64,000 nt of DNA from Pachysolen tannophilus NRRL Y-2460 (lineage: Eukaryota; Ascomycota; Pichiomycetes; Alaninales; Pachysolenaceae), in NCBI GenBank assembly GCA_001661245.1, contig KV454013.1:1146077-1210076 (forward strand), in the 5' to 3' direction. The notes beneath the pieces are model-generated. The model worked only from the letters and a program-made list of their open reading frames with translations, did no database searches and was not told where the DNA came from. The number at the start of each line of letters is the position of its first letter. Within the stretch, counting starts at the first letter, position 1. Shown here piece by piece: positions 18,819 through 29,041 of the stretch. Both the position numbers and the translations under genes were made by a program.

Positions 18819-20630
18819 CTACCAACCAAATGATTCTGTGTGCAAATAAACTTCACCTACGTTTGGATCAGACAAAACTTTTCTCTGAAGATTTGCAATA
18901 GCGTTACCACATTCGCTTCTCAATGAAGTTGAACCAGAGAGAATAAAACAGTTTCTCTTCAAAAGGGAAAAGCTTTCAACAATATCTTTAACATTTGGAC
19001 GATGTCCGTAATGGAAACGGATACAATCGGCCAAGTCAAATTGCTCTTTCGAACTTTTTTCTGAAAGACTTTCAGCTCCATATTGTAATTTATGAACTTC
19101 GACATCAGATTCCTCAAAGTCGTTTTCCTTCAGTCTTGTGACATAAATTTCTACTGAAATTTTCACAGAAGTATTGTTAATAGCTTTTTGAATAGCTTCT
19201 TTTATCCATTCAAAATGGCTAATATCCCTGATGATCCAAACAAAATTAATGTCACTGGCAAATTTACTATTAGCAAGCATAGAGAAAAATGGTATTGTGG
19301 CTGAAACACCAGAACCGGAAGCAATAAGGTTTACTTGATTAAATGCGTCGATATCACGGCTCATGCCACCATAAGGACCATCAACGTATACTTTCTGCTG
19401 TTTGAAAAGAATTTCATCAGAAAGGGTATTAAACATCTTCTTGGTTAGTCCAGATTCTGCTTTAACTATCAATTTACAGTCTGCGGAATCATTTTCAGCA
19501 AAAGACAGAATTGTAAAAGGATGATTATCTAAAATATGTTTCCCAATAAATCTAATAAATAAGTGTTGACCAGGTTTCCATTTAAAACTTCTATGAGTTG
19601 TTTTCTTGATTGTTATTTCGAAACAATCACCAGATAATTTTTTCAACTGAGAAATGTTTGGAACCAAAAACAGCTTTGTTGGAGATAAAGTTGTCTTAAC
19701 AACAGCTCTGTAAATCAATTGTGACATCCAGAATGCAAGAGTTGCCCATAGATAGTTGTCACTTTTTAATTCAAAATTAGCATGAATAACAAATGAAATA
19801 TAATAAGCAATAGCAGCCAACCAATGAATATGTAAAAACAATTCATAAAAACGTTTTCTGAAACCTGAAAGTGAACAAACACATAATATCAATAAGAAAA
19901 CTAAAGGAGCGATACCATTTCTTATATAAACATCTGAAAGATATTTCTCATGTAAATATTTGATACCACCTTCTCTGATAGGCTGAGCAACGAAAGGGAA
20001 AGTATGAACTAAGGAAAGGAAAAATGATAGCATACCAACACCTTGATGATAAACGTTCAATTTTTCGTATCCAACACCAGTCATCAGTGATATTAAATTA
20101 CACTTTCCTGACAAGATAAATACGAAAGGGGTAATCCCACAAACCATCAACCCTGCTCTAACTGCCAAAGGTGGAGAACCAAATCCAAAACAACCTCTAT
20201 ACCATTCATGAGGAATGAAAAGATAGCAGAAACTGTATAATAAAGATGCAGCAAAAATAGCGAGCGTACCTATAGACATTGGAAACCCAGTGAAACGAGA
20301 AATCGCTGGTGGAAGTCTTCTATATACGATAAATCTGCAAATTGCAGCCAAGTTGTCAAATATCTTTGTTAATAACCCCCATTGTCTAATTTGCAGATTT
20401 TGTGGAACTTCACGAGAAATTATTTTTTTGTATTGATAATCTCTGAACTTGAAGAACAGATATTTAAGTGAAAATGTGAATACTAAGACGATGCCGTAGT
20501 AAACAAGAACTTTGGCATATGTAGCTTGATATGCCCAAGGTACTTTTGCTTGAGACTCAGTTTTCAGAGCCGCATACGCACTAGTTCCTATATCTGCCAC
20601 ACAATCAAATCCATTAACTGTTACTGCCAT
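18819..20630 (-). CDS. Ferric/cupric reductase transmembrane component (FRE7-like)
   Basis: 603 residues from the first ATG (20630); the longer open frame begins at GTG. About seven membrane helices form the ferric-reductase heme core, with His pairs in VYHQGVGMLSFFLSLVHTFPF and LHIHWLAAIAYYISFVIH. The FAD-binding segment has HPFTILSF (H-P-F-T), then GPYGG, and the NADPH part has ASGSGVSATIPFFSML and a terminal ESFGW. There is no long extracellular N-terminal domain, so it is closer to the short Fre7/Fre8 type than Fre1. It moves electrons from NADPH to extracytosolic Cu2+ or Fe3+ to prepare uptake. Four Mac1-type copper elements just upstream suggest induction when copper is scarce. Confidence 0.88.
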   Translation of the reverse strand: MAVTVNGFDCVADIGTSAYAALKTESQAKVPWAYQATYAKVLVYYGIVLVFTFSLKYLFFKFRDYQYKKIISREVPQNLQIRQWGLLTKIFDNLAAICRFIVYRRLPPAISRFTGFPMSIGTLAIFAASLLYSFCYLFIPHEWYRGCFGFGSPPLAVRAGLMVCGITPFVFILSGKCNLISLMTGVGYEKLNVYHQGVGMLSFFLSLVHTFPFVAQPIREGGIKYLHEKYLSDVYIRNGIAPLVFLLILCVCSLSGFRKRFYELFLHIHWLAAIAYYISFVIHANFELKSDNYLWATLAFWMSQLIYRAVVKTTLSPTKLFLVPNISQLKKLSGDCFEITIKKTTHRSFKWKPGQHLFIRFIGKHILDNHPFTILSFAENDSADCKLIVKAESGLTKKMFNTLSDEILFKQQKVYVDGPYGGMSRDIDAFNQVNLIASGSGVSATIPFFSMLANSKFASDINFVWIIRDISHFEWIKEAIQKAINNTSVKISVEIYVTRLKENDFEESDVEVHKLQYGAESLSEKSSKEQFDLADCIRFHYGHRPNVKDIVESFSLLKRNCFILSGSTSLRSECGNAIANLQRKVLSDPNVGEVYLHTESFGW

Positions 20631-20744
20631 TTTACGTGGATTAGAAATTATCCAACTAACCACATTTTATCTTAAAATGAAGACAAACTATTGTGATTAT
20701 ATATCATTAAATTCAAAAATGTATTTTAAATAGAAACCATATAA

Positions 20745-20766
20745 TTTGCTCGTTACTTTGAGCAAA
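20745..20766 (-). promoter_or_regulatory. Inverted pair of Mac1-type copper-response elements (proximal)
   Basis: TTTGCTCG (20745-20752) and its inverted partner TGAGCAAA (20759-20766), about 115-135 bases upstream of the reductase ATG. Both match the yeast Mac1 element TTTGC(T/G)C(A/G). Mac1 activates copper-uptake and reductase genes, generally from paired sites. Confidence 0.7.
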
Positions 20767-20851
20767 TTGTATATTGGTTTTGTTCTTCTTACATCAATAG
20801 TTTCTTAGATTTGCGAAAAACTTTTTCCTTTTTTTGTTCATCTTCATATAA

Positions 20852-20873
20852 TTTGCTCGTTTCTACGAGCAAA
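20852..20873 (-). promoter_or_regulatory. Inverted pair of Mac1-type copper-response elements (distal)
   Basis: TTTGCTCG (20852-20859) and CGAGCAAA (20866-20873) form a perfect 9-bp inverted repeat around a TTCT loop. It repeats the proximal pair 107 bases away with the same half-site spacing, giving four elements in 130 bases. Confidence 0.7.
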
Positions 20874-21526
20874 TTATTTATTTCTACCAGAACCAACGGC
20901 TCAATGTTCCTAAATCAGTGCCCAAAAACTCAGTTTTTTTTAGGTTTTTTTTTTCTTTTTCTTGGGGTAGGTAACTTAAACCATCTCCTTAGTTTTATTT
21001 TATCTTATTATTACATAATTATTCACTCATTCTTTACCTCTTGTTACCTCTTGTTGTTGTTACCTTTTGTTACCTCAAATATGGGCCATACGGCACATAA
21101 AAAACGGTTAACGGCTAAAATTTTAATTTTAATTTGTTTCGTAGCCTGCGCACGACTGTTATCCCTTTTTTTTATTCTCTCTTTCCCTCAAAATAGAAAC
21201 CTCACAGTAACCGCCATTACAAATTGTCCTTTCCATAGCATCAATATTACTTCCATGGATAACAGAAAGCTTTTTTTGCACTCACTCACAGTGGTTCAGT
21301 GAAATTACTCATAATAATGTGTTTTAATCATCTTTGTTGCTTTGTTGTATGTTGTAATCAGTATTTATTAAAATGTGATTCGTCAAACTAAGTAGAGATA
21401 CATTTTTTCAGTATCTAATACAATCAAACACACATCTACCTGCCGCTTTAAACACAAACAAGAACCATCACTTATTTTCTCCTCTTTCAAGGCAAAACGA
21501 AAACCAATCTATCTTCCTTTTATTTA

Positions 21527-21562
<36 letters not shown>

Positions 21563-21809
21563 GTTTGTTTGTTTGTTTGTTTGTATAGCAGAGCTCGAGA
21601 AGAGGTCATCGGAACCAATTTTGGGGTTTTGATTTATAGGACACTACCGTTTAATTTTACTATGGGAAAACTTTTCACGTTATGGTTTTTTTTTCACCAT
21701 GGATTAGTTGATGGGTATTTTGTAACCAACTGAGTAACATCTTCGAGGTTAGTGAGAAAGTGTTAGAGTGTGAGAGTGTGTGAGAAATCGTAAAGGAATT
21801 CAAGGTAAG

Positions 21810-23156
21810 ATGGGAAGGAAATATTTGTTATATTTAGCACAGGCTTACCCTAATTTCAGGAAGGCCGAGTTGGAGAGTATAGCTGAAATGTATGGTATTA
21901 AAGTAGATCTTAGTGAGCATGATGAAACGAATCCATTTTTAATAGTTGAATTAGAAAATGATGATGCCGCAAGGTTATTGGTTAAAAGAAGTATATTGGC
22001 AAGGGGGATATATGAGTTGTGGGGGAAAGGTGATGATTTGGGAGAGTTACATCTAGATGTACAAAGAAGAATTGAAGAGAGTGATGGTGAATATATTAAA
22101 AGGTTTATTGAAGATAATAGTCAAGTTTCTTTTAAATTTGATTTTATAGGGTACCTTGGAGGGAGGAAAACACAAGAGGAAAGAGTTAGGATTATTGAAA
22201 CTTTTAAATATCTTGATTTTAAAGGCCCCATTAGAATGAAAAATCCAGATGAAATTTTTGTTATATTAGAAGAATATCATGTATTGGATGAAAATACAGC
22301 AGCAGAAATTCCTGATCGAATGTGGTTTGGAAGACAAGTTCAACTAAGTGCAAGGATTGAAGAGAATATCTTGGATAAGTATGATTTGAGTAAGAGGCCA
22401 TATATTGGTACAACTTCATTTGATGCTGAACTTTCCTTGGTAACTTGTAATATAGGACAAGTTGATAAAGGTAAGATAATGTATGATCCATTTGCTGGAA
22501 CTGGAAGTTTCCTTGTAACTGGGTCTTATTTTGGAGCCTTGACTTTTGGTTCTGATATAGATGTTAGAATGTTAAGAGGAAAGGGGAAACAACAAACAAT
22601 CGAATCAAATTTCCAAAAATATAAAACTTCAATGTTATTTGGAGATGTTTTAACCATGGATTTTACCAATAATGCATTTAGACCTTCATTTAAAATAGAT
22701 TCAATAGTATGTGATCCACCTTATGGTGTTAGAGAAGGACTTAAGGTATGCGGTTCTAAAAATCCAATAAGGTCTGCTGGTAAGGAAAACGTTGTAATAA
22801 ATGGAGAAAAGGCATTTTTAAGAAGAGATTATATTCAACCCAAAAAATCTTATGAATTAGATTCTTTATTGGATGATTTATTAAGATTTGCTGCAAAATC
22901 TCTACCTGTTGGGGGAAGATTAAGTTTCTGGATGCCAACAGCAAATGATAGGTTCGAATCTACACAGATTCCACAACATGAAAATTTGGAATTAATTTAT
23001 AACTTGGTCCAAGAGTTCAATAAATGGGCAAGACGTTTACTAGTTTACGTCAAAAGAGATGAAGATTATAAAGGCAAAACAATGACAAAAGATGACAGAT
23101 CTGTTGTTAATAATTTTAGACAAAGATACTTTACAGGATTCAGAGAGGTAGAATAG
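21810..23156 (+). CDS. TRM11: tRNA (guanine10-N2)-methyltransferase catalytic subunit
   Basis: 448 residues from the ATG at 21810 (MGRKYLLYLAQAYPNFRKAELES); the longer frame starts at GTG. The N-terminal THUMP-like region is followed by a Rossmann methyltransferase: YDPFAGTGSFLVTG (SAM-binding loop), FGSDIDVRML, and the N6/N2-amino methylase motif VCDPPYGVREG (D-P-P-Y). Trm11 with Trm112 forms m2G10 in tRNA. The length and order match yeast Trm11 closely. Confidence 0.95.
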   Translation: MGRKYLLYLAQAYPNFRKAELESIAEMYGIKVDLSEHDETNPFLIVELENDDAARLLVKRSILARGIYELWGKGDDLGELHLDVQRRIEESDGEYIKRFIEDNSQVSFKFDFIGYLGGRKTQEERVRIIETFKYLDFKGPIRMKNPDEIFVILEEYHVLDENTAAEIPDRMWFGRQVQLSARIEENILDKYDLSKRPYIGTTSFDAELSLVTCNIGQVDKGKIMYDPFAGTGSFLVTGSYFGALTFGSDIDVRMLRGKGKQQTIESNFQKYKTSMLFGDVLTMDFTNNAFRPSFKIDSIVCDPPYGVREGLKVCGSKNPIRSAGKENVVINGEKAFLRRDYIQPKKSYELDSLLDDLLRFAAKSLPVGGRLSFWMPTANDRFESTQIPQHENLELIYNLVQEFNKWARRLLVYVKRDEDYKGKTMTKDDRSVVNNFRQRYFTGFREVE

Positions 23157-23399
23157 ATTATAATATAGAAGAAAATGAATCATGCTATATATATATATAT
23201 ATATGTTTATCATTAATGGCGTAATTGTAGTTATATTCATTTGCTTTTCTTTATAAATTAGTAAGTCGAAGATAAAAAAAAACCAGTGAAAAAAATAAAA
23301 ATCAAAAACAGTTTCCAGAATTAATGGTATTATAGTTATACACATAATTGAACATAGAGAATTGGTGATTGCGTTGATGTTTCTTTTGCCTTTGACCCA

Positions 23400-25793
23400 A
23401 TGAATTCAGGCACTCCCACTCATCTGAAAGAAGAAAAGGATAAAAAACCGTATGTTCAACTTTCATGCTCGTTTTGTAAGCAGAAAAAGAGGAAATGTGA
23501 TGGCGAGACGCCTTGCTCTACTTGCAAGAAGTATAATCAAACCTGTATTTATTATGCCGATAAGGATAGAAGAAGAAGGAAATATCATACGGATTATATT
23601 AATTATCTTGAATCAAAGTCGGATGTATTGCAAAAATTCATCAAGGAGTTTGTTAGAGATGATCCAAAATTAAGCCTGTTAGCTAACGAAAGGTTAGGTG
23701 ATGCGTTGAAAAAATCATATCAGCAGGTACAAGAACAGATGAATAACAATGAAAAACTATTTATTGATAATGGTGATGGCGGTGATTTTAATAATCGTGA
23801 CCATGATGTGGTTGGCGATTTTGAAGATGAGAATTTCCAAGATTTACTCAAGTCAGCTAAAAGATTACAATTGGACGATTATGACAGAGACATTTCAACT
23901 AATGCACCAGAAATTGCTTCTGGTGTTGCAACTCAGGCCTTTGGCGCAGCTGGGATTAGTGGCAAAAATTTTAATAATCGTGAATATACTGAGCAATCAG
24001 AAAGTCCCTTTAGTCAAGGTACTTCAAGTACGGTAACCGATTTTGAAGATATTTACAACAGTTTTAATGATCCAAATAATCCTTTAATAATGAACGGTTT
24101 AAATATAAACTTTAAAAATTCATCTTTTAAAGAGCACTTAATTGATTGTTTTGAAGAAAATTTTGGCCAATATTTTTTCAGTCTTATGATTACGTTGCCT
24201 AGTATTCGACAATGGGAATTTCCCTCGGAAATACCTTCAAAACAATTATTGATGTGTTCTATTTTCACAATTGGTACAGTCTATTCAAAAAATCCTTATG
24301 CAACTCAAACTAGAAAAGTATTTGCAGCAGAAGCAGAAGGTATTGCAATTGGCGCATGTAGGCATCCTTTAGATATATATCTAATACAAGGTTTGTTGCT
24401 ATTGTCCTGTTATGAAATGGGGATGGGAAGTGACTCAGTATCTTATTTGTTTGACTCAATGGCCTGCTCATTAACTCAACATATGGGACTACATATCTCT
24501 TATGATCATGAAAATGATTCTAAAAGACTCATGTATGCTCCTAAAAATTCACCCATGCGATCCGCAAACTTGTGGTCTGTCTGTTTACAAGATAGAATAA
24601 TAACGAATGTAATCAATGTTCCTTGTTGCATACATTTCAAAAGAATTATTGCTCCCCCATATACAACGATATTGGATCCAGAACATGAAAATTATTTATC
24701 AGAATTATGTTTTTCTTATCAAACTAGATTGTGGTACATTTTTGACAGATTTATGGATCAAATATATTCTGTAGATGGCGATATTGGTGATACAAATCAA
24801 AGAAACAAGTTACTGGAAGCAGGATTAAATGCTTTAAAAGAAATGAAAACTTCACTACCTTCTCGCTTAGTATTATCAGAAGATAATGAAAATGATTTCA
24901 ACACAGACAAGTTAGTCTTGGTTTTTCATTACAGCTATTACTGTTGTATTTTTCAATTCTATAATTTGTGTTTAACTGCAAAGGCAACAAAATCTACTAA
25001 ATTTTCAATCGAAGCTGCATTATCGGCAACATCTCTATTAAAAAAAATTGGAGAATACCGATTATATGAAAGTATGCCTTATTTTATGGGTTATTTAGTT
25101 TATTCAAACGCTTTAGTTCATTTGTTTGTTCTAATCAATCAGCAGAGAAAACTAATTTCAGCCCATCACGGGGAAATTTTTAGCAAATTCTATTCTAATT
25201 TTTTAGTATGTGTGAACGCTTTATCAGAAATGTCTCAAATGTGGAAACGTTGTAGTAAACATTTAGAAGTGCTACTGTCGCTATCTGAACAACACGGTTT
25301 CAATTGCCCTGAATTAATCATGCTAGTTTTTGGTAATGAACCTAACAGTGATCGATTTCCAACAAGCACCGAGGCAAATCCTATAGCTGATAATATTCAT
25401 AGAACGACTGCAAATGACTTGTCATTTTCAAATGTTATAAATCAAACGAAAGATGAACATCCAAATATTCAGCCAATGGTCGGTCAAGGTATTGAACATA
25501 TGAATGAGGCTCGGTTTTTTCCAAATAATACTCAAATTCCACAAATGAACAACAACAGTTTCTATCTGACACCTAATGATGTCATTAGTGATATTTTCCA
25601 AAGCGGTAATACTAATAATAATAACAATGTGGATTTTCTTCTGCAACTTGAGTCATTTTCGAATTCTAATGGAAGTAGCAGTTTTTTCGATTCTAATATG
25701 ATGTTTAAGGATTTAGAAAACATTTTAAGAGAAAGCGCTTTTAACTTCAATGCCAATAATAATAATGATAATAGCGACAACAGTAATAACTGA
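23400..25793 (+). CDS. Zn2Cys6 transcription factor, YNA-like (candidate nitrate regulator)
   Basis: 797 residues. A Zn2Cys6 cluster at residues about 23-50 (CSFCKQKKRKCDGETPCSTCKKYNQTC) is followed by a basic linker and coiled-coil (DKDRRRRKYHTDYINYLESKSDVL). A fungal-specific middle region with FSSLMITLP- and SQTQHMGLH-type blocks comes next, then an Asn-rich C terminus. The cluster, linker and middle region parallel the regulator beside YNR1 at 44142-46034, so the two are paralogues. In Ogataea, two Zn2Cys6 proteins (Yna1, Yna2) switch on nitrate genes; this is the likely role. It lies directly upstream of a duplicated fragment of the nitrite reductase gene. I cannot say which of the two is YNA1. 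Confidence 0.75.
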   Translation: MNSGTPTHLKEEKDKKPYVQLSCSFCKQKKRKCDGETPCSTCKKYNQTCIYYADKDRRRRKYHTDYINYLESKSDVLQKFIKEFVRDDPKLSLLANERLGDALKKSYQQVQEQMNNNEKLFIDNGDGGDFNNRDHDVVGDFEDENFQDLLKSAKRLQLDDYDRDISTNAPEIASGVATQAFGAAGISGKNFNNREYTEQSESPFSQGTSSTVTDFEDIYNSFNDPNNPLIMNGLNINFKNSSFKEHLIDCFEENFGQYFFSLMITLPSIRQWEFPSEIPSKQLLMCSIFTIGTVYSKNPYATQTRKVFAAEAEGIAIGACRHPLDIYLIQGLLLLSCYEMGMGSDSVSYLFDSMACSLTQHMGLHISYDHENDSKRLMYAPKNSPMRSANLWSVCLQDRIITNVINVPCCIHFKRIIAPPYTTILDPEHENYLSELCFSYQTRLWYIFDRFMDQIYSVDGDIGDTNQRNKLLEAGLNALKEMKTSLPSRLVLSEDNENDFNTDKLVLVFHYSYYCCIFQFYNLCLTAKATKSTKFSIEAALSATSLLKKIGEYRLYESMPYFMGYLVYSNALVHLFVLINQQRKLISAHHGEIFSKFYSNFLVCVNALSEMSQMWKRCSKHLEVLLSLSEQHGFNCPELIMLVFGNEPNSDRFPTSTEANPIADNIHRTTANDLSFSNVINQTKDEHPNIQPMVGQGIEHMNEARFFPNNTQIPQMNNNSFYLTPNDVISDIFQSGNTNNNNNVDFLLQLESFSNSNGSSSFFDSNMMFKDLENILRESAFNFNANNNNDNSDNSNN

Positions 25794-26875
25794 AACGCAA
25801 CTTATGTTTACTTTTATGTACTTATTTATTTTGTAATTCTGGACTTTTTGGATTTTTCTTTTATTTTCTTTTGGAGTTCATTGTTTTTTTTTTTATAAAA
25901 TTAGCGTTTAATGTAATGTAATTGTGGTTTACTTCTGATGATTAAAATTTTTTATATTTAGGAATATAAAATTAAATACTATATCGGAAAAACGAAAATT
26001 ACCTACAAAAGTTAGATGTCTCTTTGGTACCTTTATCTTGAATTTCAAGTCAATATTTTTGAAAACTTCGTTATGAGTCTTTTCAGATTCCTCTTGCTTG
26101 ACTTTCCATCTCTTTGTTCCCAACATATCATCCAATTCTGAGTCTGGTGGTAACTTGATATAAATATTACCATCTTCTCCATCTTTCACCTCAAAAACAG
26201 CCACCGATTGTGCGGCGTCGTTCTTGCATGAACCTGATTCATCTTTATCTTTGTCGAAAATGTAATTTCTCTTGTGCAAAAGACATGATATATATCTTTC
26301 CAGAACCCTGAAGTTTTCCCTTAACCTTCTCTTGTAGTCCAAAAAGCTAACAAAGGAAATTTTATTTTAAAAACAGGCCAATCCAGCTCCTTTCGTGTTT
26401 TTTTTGTCTCCAGCAAAAGATGTTTCCGGAAAACAGGGTTGTCATGAAAGCAAGCTTTTGAGAATGAATTTATGAAAGTTTGGGGAACTAAAAGTGAAAA
26501 AGCACCATTAAAAACCAGTAGAGGCATTGTAACTAGATATAGTAAGCAATATATAAATTTTGTTTCAAACTGTGGTTTGAAAGTCATCCAGGATATAGAA
26601 CAATTTATAAAGAGTCAATTTTCATTACACCTTTAGATTTCGAGAATTGTTGATGCTATTCAGCAAGAAACGTATGGGACTTCAGAATATCTGTGTATAT
26701 GAAGTTAATAGAGTTAAAGTTCTACTATTATTCTATTAATCTATGTTTTGTGTTTGAAACAGAGAAATTCTTTGATAGCTACAATTTAACATAATTTTTA
26801 TAAGTACTTGGAATATATTTAAAAAGTTAAATGGAAAAAAAAACAATGTTCTATACTGCGAGGACTGAAATCTTT
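25794..26875. other. Intergenic region containing the YNI1 duplicate
   Basis: 1.08 kb between the YNA-like regulator and the Dal5-type permease. About 0.3 kb of it (26002-26295) is a copy of the end of YNI1. The rest shows no gene I can support; a minus-strand 88-codon frame with an ATG at 26587 has a hydrophobic stretch but no recognised family. Confidence 0.5.
26002..26295 (-). pseudogene. Duplicated 3' fragment of the nitrite reductase gene YNI1
   Basis: This segment matches YNI1 at 37835-38128 in the same orientation without gaps. From 26011 to 26295 I count 7 differences in 285 bases (about 97.5% identity). It encodes the end of the Rieske-like domain and the tail: LHKRNYIxDxDKDESGSCKNDAAQ through KIKVPKRxLTxVG. 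It starts exactly at the second Rieske metal motif and lacks the whole FAD, NADPH and siroheme parts. A 137-codon frame runs through it, but it has no ATG at its start. It appears to be a recent, non-functional partial duplication. Confidence 0.92.
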
Positions 26876-28441
26876 TCACGTAGTATAGAAAAAGTGTTTC
26901 TGATTCTTGTCTGTTATATCTAAAATCAGTTCATCTTCAAGTCCATCGATATGCAATATTCCTTCACTATCACTAAAGTTTTTCTCATTTTCCAAAAGAG
27001 ATCTCTTGGATTTGTTCATGGTGAAACAGATTGCCCAATAAGCTAAAGAAAAAGCCATACATGCACAATAAGCTACAATAATTGAAATAAAACCTCCGGT
27101 GTATTTTGGAGCCTGATCTGATTTAAAAGTTTGAGTTCCCAATATTGCTCCTCCACAATATCCTAGATAATTTGCACTGTAAACCAGAGACTTTTTAGTA
27201 AGACCCAGAGTGTTTGATTGGACCAAGGAAATCATGACAACGTAGGACAGGAAGTAGAAGTACATGAAATACAATCCGACAAGTTGTGCTGCTGTATTTG
27301 AATGTGGTGAAGCATAACAAACTACTGATCCAATTAAAGGAATAATCAACGAAATAAAAGCTGTAAGACAACGACGATTTGTCCAACGAGCTGCTAACCA
27401 AGTGAAACCAACTGTCGAGAGGGTTGCAATGACACCAGTTGGCATACCCATAAGAGAAGATTGAACTGAAGAAAATCCTAAATTCTTCACAATAATACTA
27501 GAAAAAGTAGATAATCCACCGTTTGGAATATTGATTGCAAAGTTGAAAAGTATGATGAGATAAGTCCTAATATCGAGAAAACACTCTCTAACTTGATCCC
27601 ACTTCCAGATGTTGCTCGAGACACCAGTAGAATTAGCCGCAACACGTTTGACCATAAAAATTCTTTCTCTTTCATTTAAGAATTTTGCATTGATTGGGGA
27701 ATCTGGTAAATAATATAACATAAAAAGTGACCAAGTAAAGGAAACACTTCCAACCAAGATGTAAATATACTTCCAGGTTGGAATTTTATCACCGAAAACA
27801 CTAGCTAAAGATGATAAACCACCGTTAATAATCGAAGACCCAAATGCAAAGACAAGAGCAGTACGATGTGGAGATTCGTGTTTAAGGTAAAAGACAGAAA
27901 CCATCAAAGAACAACCTGGCACAATAGCACACTCAACAAAACCCATCAAAAATCTCAAAGCAGCAACACCAGCAAAATTATGACATGCACATTGTAACAA
28001 AGTGAAAATAGACCACATACACGAAGCCGTTGCAATCACTTTTCCTGTACGAAATCTTTGAACAAAGAAAGACATTGGCCACATACCAATAAGAGATCCA
28101 ATGAAAAGAATCGACCCTAACCAAGAATATTGTTGGCCAACAAGATCAAGATCAGTTTCAAGACCAAAGATAGCCGAAGTACCAAGAGACACCTTGTCGA
28201 CAGCACCCATAGTAGCAGTAAAGAAAAGACAAGGTAACAAAATCCAGTCAGTCTTTCTTATAATCTTCTTTTCTTCTTCAGCCGTTAATGGTTCATATTT
28301 ACCCTCCGTGTCTATCAAGAAATTAGCCGCATCATCCGCCTGGCTCTTAATAGCTTCTAAGTTCTGTTGATCTTGAACAGTTATTGACTGAACTTCAACC
28401 ACTTCTTCCTCTTTTGATCCTGTGCTGTTAGAACGGTTCAT
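26876..28441 (-). CDS. Dal5-family anion:H+ symporter (allantoate permease family)
   Basis: 521 residues, 12 predicted membrane helices. Family features include LTAEEEKKIIRKTDWILLPCLFF before helix 1, a DKVSLGTSAIFGLETDLDLVGQQYSWLGS block, RFLMGFVECAIVPG in helix 4-5, and LGLTKKSLVYSANYLGYCGGAILGTQTF late in the protein. This is the ACS/Dal5 MFS family, which imports allantoate, ureidosuccinate, nicotinate, dipeptides or other organic anions. The substrate is not readable. A tandem GATAAGATAAG upstream (28599-28609) suggests nitrogen catabolite control, as for S. cerevisiae DAL5. It is paralogous to the permease at 62363-63922. Confidence 0.87.
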   Translation of the reverse strand: MNRSNSTGSKEEEVVEVQSITVQDQQNLEAIKSQADDAANFLIDTEGKYEPLTAEEEKKIIRKTDWILLPCLFFTATMGAVDKVSLGTSAIFGLETDLDLVGQQYSWLGSILFIGSLIGMWPMSFFVQRFRTGKVIATASCMWSIFTLLQCACHNFAGVAALRFLMGFVECAIVPGCSLMVSVFYLKHESPHRTALVFAFGSSIINGGLSSLASVFGDKIPTWKYIYILVGSVSFTWSLFMLYYLPDSPINAKFLNERERIFMVKRVAANSTGVSSNIWKWDQVRECFLDIRTYLIILFNFAINIPNGGLSTFSSIIVKNLGFSSVQSSLMGMPTGVIATLSTVGFTWLAARWTNRRCLTAFISLIIPLIGSVVCYASPHSNTAAQLVGLYFMYFYFLSYVVMISLVQSNTLGLTKKSLVYSANYLGYCGGAILGTQTFKSDQAPKYTGGFISIIVAYCACMAFSLAYWAICFTMNKSKRSLLENEKNFSDSEGILHIDGLEDELILDITDKNQKHFFYTT

Positions 28442-29041
28442 TTTGAAAAAAATATATATATAAATATTGGTGGTAGCAATAGCTTATAGTAGTTATCACT
28501 TGATGAGATAGTCAAAGCACAAAATAGTAGGCGAATCGATAAAATTTAAATACCAGTTATTTGAAAAATTCAAAATCGCAAAAAGTGTACAATGAAAAGA
28601 TAAGATAAGATGATCACTGGTACCACTTTCCTTCTCTTCTACCACATATCATCTTTAATTTGGTTTTCTTTCTTCCATTTCTCTTCCTTCAGATGATATC
28701 TAGATGAACGGAATCAAGAAAATTTTTCAGCAGTTTGAGACGAGCTTATCGCTCGGCAAAACACCAGCAGTTGCAGACGACGTGCATGAAGTTGACCCTA
28801 AGCCATTTTCTCTTATCTCTTTTCTTACTCTTTTAGGTTTTGTAGGCCGAACAACAAGCCTCGAGATCAAAAGGTGGTAGAGAAGAGAAGAGAAGAGAAG
28901 AGAATAGGGCCATGCGGTGGTTATGTGGTTATAGTTACATTTTTGATACATTGGAATCGTTCAAATACGGAAACGAGCATGTATTTTAGTGTATTTTAGG
29001 GTTTTAAGAAATTTAACTAACTAGTATATATACAGATAGTA
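28442..29041 (-). promoter_or_regulatory. Promoter of the Dal5-type permease with tandem GATA sites
   Basis: 600 bases. GATAAGATAAG (28599-28609, two overlapping GATAAG sites) lies about 160 bases upstream of the ATG. Further CTTATC sites occur near 28746 and 28814. A (GAGAA)n run is at about 28877-28902, and CGGAAACG at about 28970. GATAAG is the Gln3/Gat1 type nitrogen-control element. The distal part probably includes the 3' end of the oxidase gene. Confidence 0.55.

Larger units (their letters stand above)
20631..21809. other. Long divergent intergenic region FRE / TRM11
   Basis: 1.18 kb. The FRE side holds the copper-element pairs. The middle is T-rich. A (TA)n tract (about 21533-21560) directly followed by (GTTT)n (about 21562-21584) lies on the TRM11 side. 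A plus-strand frame at 20811-21302 begins at TTG and is T-tract driven; I reject it as a gene. Confidence 0.45.

Noticed and set aside
20811-21302. 163-codon frame between FRE and TRM11
   Set aside because: Begins at TTG, T-tract-driven hydrophobic residues, and overlaps the copper elements; no family recognised.
26321-26587. 88-codon frame with an ATG upstream of the YNI1 fragment
   Set aside because: Partly hydrophobic but unknown, in a different frame from the YNI1 fragment, and in a rearranged region; not enough to call a gene.
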